From an uncultured Ruminococcus sp. (GTDB lineage Bacteria > Bacillota > Clostridia > Oscillospirales > Ruminococcaceae), in NCBI GenBank assembly GCA_937901485.1, contig CALGTT010000051.1, forward strand, positions 1 through 8,580: 8,580 bases of DNA, given 5' to 3'. Positions 1 through 5,209 of the stretch are shown here, piece by piece. Numbering within the stretch: position 1 is the stretch's first letter; each line of letters opens with the position of its first letter. The notes under the pieces were generated by a model. It saw only the letters and a program-made list of their open reading frames with translations, searched no databases and had not been told where the DNA came from. The translations under genes and the position numbers were made by a program.

Positions 1-2
1 CC

Positions 3-113
3 AAGATCATTGCCGGCCATGATATCCGTGGCAAGACCACCCGCGAGATCTATCGCCGCACAGGCCTGATCACCGGCACGCCGGTGGCCATCGGCGGCGG
101 CGACGGATGCTGC
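3..113 (+). pseudogene. FGGY-family carbohydrate kinase fragment
   Basis: Frame 3 encodes about 37 residues that read like the middle of an FGGY sugar kinase (xylulokinase type). A segment ending TGL-x3-GTPVAIGGGDG matches the stretch where these kinases begin the second actin-like ATPase domain (typically TGL..GTPV..GGGD). The frame is open from the left edge and stops at 210-212. Resemblance to the family ends near base 113, and the residues that follow (Cys/Gly/Arg-rich) look like out-of-frame translation of the next gene. The NTPase frame takes over at about 100-121, so this is a 3'-truncated kinase fragment joined to an unrelated gene. Because the window begins inside it, I cannot tell whether a longer kinase part lies upstream. 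The specific sugar cannot be assigned. Confidence 0.55.
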
Positions 114-120
114 ACCGGAC

Positions 121-1806
121 GCGGATGCCGAACTGCTGGACAAATACCTGATGGACATCGTGTATGTGATGGAAACCGTCTACGAAAAAAGCGGCGGCGT
201 TCTGGTCATTGAGGATCTCGACCGCTACGGTTCGGAGGTCTGCGTGCCCATCCTTGAAAAATTCCGTGAGATCAACATTCTCATCAACCAGCGTCTGCGC
301 AGTAAAATGAAAAAGCCGTTCCGCTTCCTCTATGTGCTCAGGGATGATATTTTTGCGGAGCTTTCCAAAGACGAACGTTCCACCGTTCCTCCCTCGAAAT
401 TCTTTGACGGACTCCTGACCATCGTTCCCCAGCTGGGTTATGCCAACAGTGTGGACTTTCTGACGGAGAAGTGGAAACGTTACGAGCTTGAACCAAAGTT
501 TCTGCTTGCGATCTCGCGCTATGTCTATGACTACCGCCAGATCAGGGCGATTGAAAACGAGTACCACATTTTCCGTTCGGTAGCGGATGAAAACTGCAAG
601 GGGCTGGAGATCCCCAACACTGCTATCGTGGCGTTTTGTGTTTACCGGCATTTTTATCCGGCGGAATACTACGATATACGCAAAAATCCGGAGCATGAGC
701 TGGTGAAGTATCTGGTGGAGAAGGAACTGCACAGAATCCAGAAGAAAATCAACAGCCAGAGCTTTTTTACACTTCTTGAGCCTACTCTGCCCAAGGATGA
801 ACGAATGGCAATGCTCTTTGGTTTTATGCAGTTTAATGTGCTTGCCTGCATGTTCCCGGGGAATGCAACAGTGGAACTGCTACGGATTTTTGATCAGCTG
901 CACGCATATCTGTGGGAATATCTGGAGCAACCAAAGTTAAGTATCCCCTCGTCGGTTAATGCTTGCCTGCAGCTGGCTGTTCCGGAGTATTCCTATCAGG
1001 GTATACTGGATTTGTTGAACAGAAATCCGCTGCAAACGGATGAATTCAAGCTGATTTTTGCTTCCTACCTCATTACCTGTTCTTATTATGAAAAGAATCC
1101 GAATGAAATGCAGCAGATTCTTGACACTCAGGATAAAATGTACACCGACTGCCAGAAAACAAATGGAAAGCGTTTTGCATTGTGCTATGCAATGGCTCTT
1201 GTCAACGCGACCGCGGAAATGAACGATCCTGACAAGATCCTCGAACAAGCTGACGAGATCAATAAATTGCTTGCTGAATACAAAACTGCGAAGATCGCTG
1301 AAGCATATGCAAGGACTCTTGTCAACGCGACCGCGGAAATGGACGATCCTGACAAGAGACTCGAACAAGCCAACGAGATCAATAAATTGCTTGCTGAATA
1401 CAAGACTGCGGAGATCGCTCTGGAATGTGCAAAGGCTCTTGTCAAAGCGACCGCGAAAATGAACGATCCTGACAAGATCCTCGAACAAGCTGCCAATATC
1501 AAAGCATTGCTTGACGAATACAGGACTGCGCGGATCGCACATCAGTGTGCAGAGACTATTTACAACGCGACAAAGAAAACAGATAATGTAGATAAGAGGC
1601 TCGACATCGCAGACCGCTACCGCACCTACCTTTTATCCGACTCTGCAATGTGGGATCTGATTCTGTTGATTGACTATAAACTGATTGTTCTGAAAGTAGA
1701 AGAAAAAATCCCCACCGACCTCATCCGCCCATGCCGCCTTGACATGCGACTCAACGAACACAAATCCCACCTCGAACAGCTCAAATCCGCCCACCCCAGC
1801 CCCTGA
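121..1806 (+). CDS. YobI-family P-loop NTPase, 5'-truncated (C-terminal half)
   Basis: This is the C-terminal half of a YobI-like P-loop NTPase, related to KAP/STAND-type ATPases; its cellular role is unknown. The frame opens after a stop at 67-69, and family-like residues (ELLDKYL) start before the first ATG at 151. That ATG has no Shine-Dalgarno sequence, so it is an internal Met. Counting from it, the protein has 551 residues: Walker B VLVIEDLDRY at 17-26, a YVLRDDIF strand at 61-68, the family signature KFFDGLL..VPQLGYANS at 83-100, and YDYRQIRAIENEY at 126-138, which resembles the family's Arg-containing motif. Residues 349 to about 508 are 40-residue helical TPR-like repeats. The N-terminal half with the Walker A P-loop and the usual membrane helices is absent, so the product as seen cannot bind ATP normally. 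It is either a pseudogene remnant or the right side of a chimeric join. Confidence 0.8.
   Translation, partial: ADAELLDKYLMDIVYVMETVYEKSGGVLVIEDLDRYGSEVCVPILEKFREINILINQRLRSKMKKPFRFLYVLRDDIFAELSKDERSTVPPSKFFDGLLTIVPQLGYANSVDFLTEKWKRYELEPKFLLAISRYVYDYRQIRAIENEYHIFRSVADENCKGLEIPNTAIVAFCVYRHFYPAEYYDIRKNPEHELVKYLVEKELHRIQKKINSQSFFTLLEPTLPKDERMAMLFGFMQFNVLACMFPGNATVELLRIFDQLHAYLWEYLEQPKLSIPSSVNACLQLAVPEYSYQGILDLLNRNPLQTDEFKLIFASYLITCSYYEKNPNEMQQILDTQDKMYTDCQKTNGKRFALCYAMALVNATAEMNDPDKILEQADEINKLLAEYKTAKIAEAYARTLVNATAEMDDPDKRLEQANEINKLLAEYKTAEIALECAKALVKATAKMNDPDKILEQAANIKALLDEYRTARIAHQCAETIYNATKKTDNVDKRLDIADRYRTYLLSDSAMWDLILLIDYKLIVLKVEEKIPTDLIRPCRLDMRLNEHKSHLEQLKSAHPSP
1195..1620 (+). repeat. 120-bp tandem coding repeats (40-residue TPR-like units)
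   Basis: Three units of exactly 120 bp run at 1195-1314, 1315-1434 and 1435-1554, followed by a diverged partial fourth. A very diverged copy precedes them at about 1075-1194. By eye, units 1 and 2 differ at about 14 of 120 positions. Each unit encodes a helix-turn-helix pair with the pattern LVNATAEM-x-DPDK, then LEQA-x2-I, then LL-x-EY-x-TA, then a short helix rich in Ala. The period stays in frame, so the array can expand or contract without breaking the protein. High identity at the DNA level suggests recent duplication or gene conversion. Confidence 0.85.
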
Positions 1807-1820
1807 TCTCAGGGGCTTTT
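1798..1820 (+). terminator. Intrinsic terminator overlapping the NTPase stop codon
   Basis: An 8-9 bp perfect GC-rich stem (AGCCCCTG at 1798-1805 pairing with CAGGGGCT at 1810-1817, loop ATCT) is followed by a short T-run. The TGA stop of the NTPase gene (1804-1806) sits inside the stem. It separates the NTPase from the next operon. Confidence 0.85.
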
Positions 1821-1823
1821 CCC

Positions 1824-1852
1824 TTGCAATCCCCCGCGCAATATGCTATAAT
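1824..1852 (+). promoter_or_regulatory. Sigma-A type promoter for the kinase operon
   Basis: A -35 box TTGCAA (1824-1829) is separated by 17 bp from a perfect -10 TATAAT (1847-1852), preceded by an extended -10 TG (1844-1845). It lies directly after the terminator, about 30 bp before the kinase start codon. Confidence 0.85.
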
Positions 1853-1882
1853 AAAGAAAACCCCACAGAAAGGAAAACCACC

Positions 1883-2569
1883 ATGCACGGAACACTCATC
1901 GTCATCGAGGGGCTTGACGGCTGCGGCAAAAGCACCCAGCTGGAGCTTCTGAAAGAAACTTTCACCGACTGCCGCTTCATCACCTTCCCCAATTACGATT
2001 CCCCCAGCGGTCAGCTCGTCACCCAGTATTTACAGGGCGAATTCCACGAGGAAAATGCCCTGCGCAGTGCCTATTCCGCCAGCAGCTTCTATGCGGCGGA
2101 CAGATATGCAAGCTATAAGAAGGACTGGGAAAAGGACTATCTTTCGGGGAAAACCATCATCTCTGCAAGATACACCACTTCCAATGCCTTCTACCAGATG
2201 ACCAAGCTCCCCCATGCGGAATGGGAGAGCTACTGCGGCTGGCTCTATGATTTTGAATATGCAAAGCTCGGCATCCCGAAGCCCGATGCGGTCATTTTTC
2301 TCGATGTGCCGATCGAAGTGTCCCAGCAGCTTCTGACTGCACGCTATGACGGCGACGAGGCGAAAAAGGACATCCACGAAGCCGATGTGAATTACCTCAG
2401 AGCCTGCCGTGAAGCCGCCATGTATGCCTGCGAGCATCGTCCGGCAGGGGAGGAATGGCATATCATCCGGTGCTGCGAAAACGGCGAAATGCGGAGTATC
2501 GCCGATATTCAGTCGGAAATTGCCGCAATTGTGCAGAAGCTTGCCGGAAATAACGGAGGTGCACCATGA
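1883..2569 (+). CDS. Thymidylate kinase-like nucleoside/nucleotide kinase
   Basis: A cytosolic P-loop kinase of 228 residues in the thymidylate kinase (dTMP kinase) superfamily, which phosphorylates dTMP to dTDP or a related deoxynucleoside substrate. Visible motifs are Walker A GLDGCGKST (10-18), FPNYDSPSGQLV..YLQGEF (35-54), the FYAADRYAS helix (69-77), the DR-loop equivalent SARYTTSNAFYQ (94-105), and VIFLDVPIEV (137-146). Length is normal for the family. The FP-x-Y-x3-SG-x-LV block resembles the eukaryotic-like or deoxynucleoside-kinase subgroup rather than classical bacterial Tmk, which has a REPGGT block here. In the usual DRY/DRH motif the Asp is replaced by Ala96. The start at 1883 is chosen for AGAAAGG upstream and because the Met begins the P-loop strand; an in-frame open stretch back to 1739 overlaps the terminator and is not coding. 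The stop overlaps the next start (ATGA). The genome probably also has a classical tmk, so this may be a paralogue. Confidence 0.82.
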   Translation: MHGTLIVIEGLDGCGKSTQLELLKETFTDCRFITFPNYDSPSGQLVTQYLQGEFHEENALRSAYSASSFYAADRYASYKKDWEKDYLSGKTIISARYTTSNAFYQMTKLPHAEWESYCGWLYDFEYAKLGIPKPDAVIFLDVPIEVSQQLLTARYDGDEAKKDIHEADVNYLRACREAAMYACEHRPAGEEWHIIRCCENGEMRSIADIQSEIAAIVQKLAGNNGGAP

Positions 2570-3159
2570 GAATTGCAGTGATTTTCCCCGGTATCGGGTA
2601 CAACAAGGATATGCCGCTGCTCTATTACAGCAGAAAGATGGTGGAATCTTATTGCGAGAAGATCGTCTGCGTGGAGTACCACGATCTCCCGATGGATGTC
2701 AAGGGCGACGAACAGAAAATGTGGAAAGCCGCCAATCTTGCCTATGCGCAGGTGTCCGAACAGCTGAAAGACATTGATTTTTCCGAGTACAGTGATATTG
2801 TATTCATCGGGAAAAGTATGGGTACGGTGATCGCCGCCGAATATGCCACGGAACACAATATCAAGGCAATGCAGATCTGGCTGACACCGGTTGAAGCGAC
2901 CTTTTCATGCGCAAGGGTATACCCCGATCTGTTCCGCTATGTCACCGCGTTCATCGGCGGTGCGGATACATGGTCGGATGTGGCAAAGGTACAGCAGATT
3001 GCAGAGGAACAGAAGATCTGGCTGAAAGTCATTCCCGACTGCAACCATTCGCTGGAGCATAAGTGGTTCACGATGGACAAGGAACTGGATGTTCTGCGCA
3101 GTGTCATGTCTGCGATGGACGGACGGCTTTCGTTCTATCTGACGAGGGATGTTTTTTGA
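2566..3159 (+). CDS. Small alpha/beta hydrolase
   Basis: A 197-residue protein with a compact alpha/beta-hydrolase fold. The N-terminal strand MRIAVIFPGIGYN resembles the opening strand and oxyanion-loop region. The nucleophile elbow is FIGKSMGT with Ser84. A likely acid is Asp134 in FIGGADTW, and the likely catalytic His161 is in CNHSLE. There is no signal peptide, so it is probably cytosolic. The order Ser-Asp-His and the GxSxG-type elbow are directly visible; the substrate is not known, and esterase, lipase or acyl hydrolase activity is only a class-level guess. The start ATG overlaps the upstream stop (ATGA), preceded by GGAGG, which implies translational coupling with the kinase. It is shorter than typical hydrolases (about 250-300 residues), so it has little or no cap domain. 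Confidence 0.75.
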   Translation: MRIAVIFPGIGYNKDMPLLYYSRKMVESYCEKIVCVEYHDLPMDVKGDEQKMWKAANLAYAQVSEQLKDIDFSEYSDIVFIGKSMGTVIAAEYATEHNIKAMQIWLTPVEATFSCARVYPDLFRYVTAFIGGADTWSDVAKVQQIAEEQKIWLKVIPDCNHSLEHKWFTMDKELDVLRSVMSAMDGRLSFYLTRDVF

Positions 3160-3175
3160 TGAAGGGAGGGAAACC

Positions 3176-4117
3176 ATGAACCGCAAATACATCCCCCTCA
3201 TTCTCTGCCCCCTCCTCCTCACCGCCTGCGGACAGGACAACCGTCTGCCGCGCAGTCCGGAGGAACTGGAGCAATTCGCAGAAAGCATAGCACAGGAGAA
3301 CATCACCGAAACAGAAACTCCGACTTCCGCATTGCCCGAAACATCCGAAGAACCTACGACGGAAACCACAACAGAACCCACCACCGAACCGATTAATAAT
3401 GACATCACGGAGTATATTCTCACAGCGGACGAACTGCCGGAGGATCTTGTCATCCCTGAGAATGCTGTCTGCTGCCGGACGGAATTCTGTCCCGAAACAG
3501 CGGCATTTGGCATAGAAAGTACGACCTACTGGTTCTATGATGCACACGGCAATGAGATCGGTTCGATCGGGTATTATGACGGAAAACCGGAGGAAAACAG
3601 CCGGACAGTGACGGAATACGAATACAACGAGGACGGCACGATCGCCGTGCAGACGGTCAGCGATTATTTCGGCGAAACAGAGTACCGCTATACCTATAAT
3701 GCAGACGGCACAGTGAACGAGTGCTTCACCTTTGAGGATGGTGTCGAATATAGCTGCAACTTGTATGAATATAACAAGTTCGGCGATGTGAAGAAGGAAT
3801 ATTATATTGAGGATAATGTCATTTATTGGGAAACGGCTTACAGGAATCAGTACGACGAGGACGGCGGACTTGTGAAACAGACCAGAGGTGAGGGAGAGCT
3901 TGGCTGGGAAACGGAATACTTTTATGATGCGCAGGGTCGTGTCATTCGTGAGATCGTCCGCTCGACCTATCTGGAATACCTGTACTATGATACGATATAT
4001 GGCTATGATGCACAGGGACGCAAGCTGCCGCTGGAGATGGAACAGGGCGACGAAGATTACGCGCTGCACCTGTGGTATGGGTATGTGTATTTTGATGATA
4101 CGGAGGGAACGCAATGA
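3176..4117 (+). CDS. Lipoprotein with Thr/Glu-rich linker and YD-type beta-hairpin repeats
   Basis: A predicted membrane-anchored lipoprotein of 313 residues facing the outside of the cell. The signal peptide is MNRKY followed by a hydrophobic stretch and the lipobox L15-T16-A17-C18; Cys18 would be lipidated. Residues 41-75 are a low-complexity Thr/Glu/Pro linker. From about 117 onwards there are seven copies of an aromatic/Asp hairpin motif (Y-D/N-x2-G-x, starting near 121, 150, 174, 199, 226, 250 and 277), 24-29 residues apart. They resemble the YD repeats of Rhs/teneurin-like proteins and of clostridial cell-surface proteins. The start at 3176 is preferred over an in-frame ATG at 3149 because GGGAGGG precedes it and it begins the signal peptide directly. 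It follows the hydrolase by 16 nt and its stop overlaps the next start (ATGA). Its function is unknown: ligand binding or surface scaffolding is inference. Confidence 0.8.
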   Translation: MNRKYIPLILCPLLLTACGQDNRLPRSPEELEQFAESIAQENITETETPTSALPETSEEPTTETTTEPTTEPINNDITEYILTADELPEDLVIPENAVCCRTEFCPETAAFGIESTTYWFYDAHGNEIGSIGYYDGKPEENSRTVTEYEYNEDGTIAVQTVSDYFGETEYRYTYNADGTVNECFTFEDGVEYSCNLYEYNKFGDVKKEYYIEDNVIYWETAYRNQYDEDGGLVKQTRGEGELGWETEYFYDAQGRVIREIVRSTYLEYLYYDTIYGYDAQGRKLPLEMEQGDEDYALHLWYGYVYFDDTEGTQ

Positions 4118-4575
4118 ATACATTTTCGGCAGAGTATGAGAGATTTCTATCCGATTTCGGCAAAGGCAGAACCATGGTACTTTCCACAGCGGAGGGGAAT
4201 GTCATATCCTCCCGTATGATGAGCGTTGTCCTGATCGAGGGACGGTTTTATTTCCAGACGGACTGCACATTCCGGAAGTACCGGCAGCTTTCCCGGAATC
4301 CGAACGCTGCCCTTTGTATCGACAATATCCAGATCGAGGGGATCTGCGAGGAGATCGGGCATCCGCTGGATCACGCGGCATTCTGCGAACGCTTTGCAGA
4401 GTGCTTCAAAGGCTCGTTCGATGCCTATACCGCCTTGCAGAATGAACGGCTTTTCACCCTGAAACCGACGCGCGTGGAACGCTGGATATACAGGGAGGGC
4501 GTGCCGTATGTGGAAATGTTTGATGTGCGCAGAGAGGTGCATGAGATACAAAAGTACAGCGGGGTGCAGCAGTGA
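4114..4575 (+). CDS. Pyridoxamine 5'-phosphate oxidase-like FMN split-barrel protein
   Basis: A 153-residue protein with the pattern of the PNPOx-like/FMN-binding split-barrel superfamily. An N-terminal helix is followed by the strand TMVLSTAEGNVISSRMMSVV (20-39), then RFYFQTD-x3-RKYRQLSRNPNAALC (44-68), where the family places the FMN-phosphate contacts and the K-x2-Q-L-x3-NP stretch. A C-terminal part has RVERWIY (about 119-125). Members bind FMN, F420 or haem and act as oxidases, reductases or flavin-binding proteins; true pyridoxamine-phosphate oxidase activity is unlikely because the protein is short. The start overlaps the lipoprotein stop and GGAGGG lies 8 bp upstream. It is the last gene of the four-gene operon, and I see no clear terminator immediately after its stop. 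Confidence 0.78.
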   Translation: MNTFSAEYERFLSDFGKGRTMVLSTAEGNVISSRMMSVVLIEGRFYFQTDCTFRKYRQLSRNPNAALCIDNIQIEGICEEIGHPLDHAAFCERFAECFKGSFDAYTALQNERLFTLKPTRVERWIYREGVPYVEMFDVRREVHEIQKYSGVQQ

Positions 4576-4624
4576 TATGGGGCTTGAGGATTCATTTGCA
4601 GGAAAAAAGTGTAATGTGAGCAGA

Positions 4625-4654
4625 TTGAATATAATTGTGATTTTAGGGTATGAT
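4625..4654 (+). promoter_or_regulatory. Possible upstream promoter of the tRNA gene
   Basis: TTGAAT (4625-4630), an 18-bp spacer, and TATGAT (4649-4654) make a plausible but imperfect promoter in the AT-rich gap after the PNPOx-like gene. It would add to the stronger promoter at 4691-4719. Nothing else is seen in this gap. Confidence 0.3.
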
Positions 4655-4690
4655 AGAATTGTACACAGTTCACGAATTGCCGGAAAAGCC

Positions 4691-4719
4691 TTGACATTTG
4701 AACCAGAGTGTGATATACT
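4691..4719 (+). promoter_or_regulatory. Strong promoter for tRNA-fMet
   Basis: A perfect -35 TTGACA (4691-4696), a 17-bp spacer and the -10 TATACT (4714-4719) place transcription start near 4726, about 29 nt before the mature tRNA. The leader contains a small hairpin (CAGGT at 4731-4735 with GCCTG at 4741-4745, extendable outward) just before the RNase P cleavage site. Confidence 0.85.
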
Positions 4720-4754
4720 ATATAAGTACTCAGGTGATACGCCTGAAGTGAGAA

Positions 4755-4831
<77 letters not shown>

Positions 4832-4839
4832 CACAGAAT

Positions 4840-4872
4840 AGCCGTTTTTCGAAAGAAAGACGGCTGTTTTTT
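4840..4872 (+). terminator. Intrinsic terminator of the tRNA gene
   Basis: A stem of about 10 bp (AGCCGTTTTT at 4840-4849 with the AAAGACGGCT arm ending at 4865) has loop CGAAAG and is followed by G and six T (4867-4872). It begins 8 nt after the tRNA 3' end. Confidence 0.9.
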
Positions 4873-5063
4873 ATGCCCTGAACCAGTCGAATACATCTAT
4901 TGTACATCTACGGGAAAAACTGAGTATTTTAGTATACAGCAAGTACTATTTATTTTCTGAAAATTCTCACAAAGTGAAACGGAGCCAATGGCTCCGTTTT
5001 TCGTATGGGTATAATTGCTTACAGGAGTTTGGTACATGTTTGTATACAGCATTTCAGAAAAGA
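4873..5063 (+). other. Non-coding AT-rich gap with an orphan terminator
   Basis: No supported protein gene is seen here. Contents are the orphan intrinsic terminator listed separately at 4978-5001 and a 10-bp direct repeat GTATACAGCA at 4932-4941 and 5042-5051, containing the palindrome GTATAC. The second copy lies just upstream of the -35 box at 5064. No convincing promoter precedes the orphan terminator; TTGTAC near 4900 with TATTTT has a poor spacer. The stretch could be a decayed short RNA gene or a backup terminator for the tRNA. Confidence 0.5.
4978..5001 (+). terminator. Orphan intrinsic terminator
   Basis: A 9-bp perfect stem (AACGGAGCC at 4978-4986, loop AAT, GGCTCCGTT at 4990-4998) continues into a T-run to 5001. 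It lies 106 nt past the tRNA terminator with no gene between, so it is either a backup terminator or the end of an unrecognised short transcript. Confidence 0.8.
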
Positions 5064-5092
5064 TTGACAAACACAAGCAGATATGCTATAAT
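5064..5092 (+). promoter_or_regulatory. Perfect consensus promoter for a short RNA
   Basis: TTGACA (5064-5069), a 17-bp spacer and TATAAT (5087-5092) with extended -10 TG (5084-5085) match the sigma-A consensus exactly. Start would be near 5098-5100, reading right. No ribosome binding site or credible reading frame follows, and the next protein gene is convergent. Confidence 0.85.
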
Positions 5093-5098
5093 AGTGAC

Positions 5099-5205
5099 AG
5101 TTCAAGATGATCTGAATTGGTTCACCTTGATGCGCTGAAAAGCACCATGCAATTGTTTTGGAGAAGTGCCAGAAAACTCCGTGACTTTTGCATAGTGCTT
5201 TTTGC
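5099..5205 (+). ncRNA. Candidate small non-coding RNA, unknown family
   Basis: About 105 nt lie between a perfect promoter and a terminator-like stem with U-rich tail. The predicted 5' domain is a hairpin: TCAAG (5102-5106) pairs with CTTGA (5126-5130), and inside it TGAA (5113-5116) pairs with TTCA (5121-5124) around a TTGG loop. The 3' domain is a long stem: AAGCAC-C-ATGCAA (5140-5152) pairs with TTGCAT-A-GTGCTT (5188-5200) with one C/A mismatch, flanked by extra A-T pairs. Its 35-nt apical part can form GGAG (5160-5163) with CTCC (5177-5180). The tail is TTTTT, GC, TTTTT (5199-5210). No start codon with a ribosome binding site is present. I do not recognise it as SRP RNA, 6S, tmRNA, RNase P, tracrRNA or a riboswitch. 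The promoter and structure are seen directly; the RNA itself is inferred. Confidence 0.5.
5138..5203. terminator. Long bidirectional stem-loop terminator
   Basis: The 12-14 bp stem described for the candidate RNA has A-runs on its left and T-runs on its right, so it can end rightward transcription (T-run 5199-5203) and also leftward transcription from the tocopherol-cyclase-like gene, whose stop is at 5210. The 35-nt loop is long for a simple terminator, which leaves room for a second structural role. Confidence 0.6.
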
Positions 5206-5209
5206 TTTT

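Noticed and set aside
1195..1620. CRISPR-like or minisatellite array
   Set aside because: Units are contiguous 120-bp coding repeats that keep one reading frame; there are no short repeats alternating with unique spacers and no cas genes.
1739..1882. N-terminal extension of the thymidylate kinase-like gene
   Set aside because: It would overlap the NTPase gene and terminator and lie upstream of the promoter; the P-loop strand starts at Met 1883 with a ribosome binding site.
3104..4123. Long minus-strand reading frame opposite the lipoprotein gene
   Set aside because: It mirrors the codon pattern of the well-supported plus-strand lipoprotein gene, lacks a ribosome binding site and shows no family features.
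121..4575. Defence island built on the YobI NTPase and the kinase operon
   Set aside because: The NTPase lacks its ATP-binding half, is closed off by a terminator, and the following operon has no nuclease, toxin or other defence-type effector.
5064..5205. tracrRNA of a type II CRISPR system
   Set aside because: The hairpin plus terminator layout is superficially similar, but there is no cas9, repeat array or anti-repeat partner in the window.
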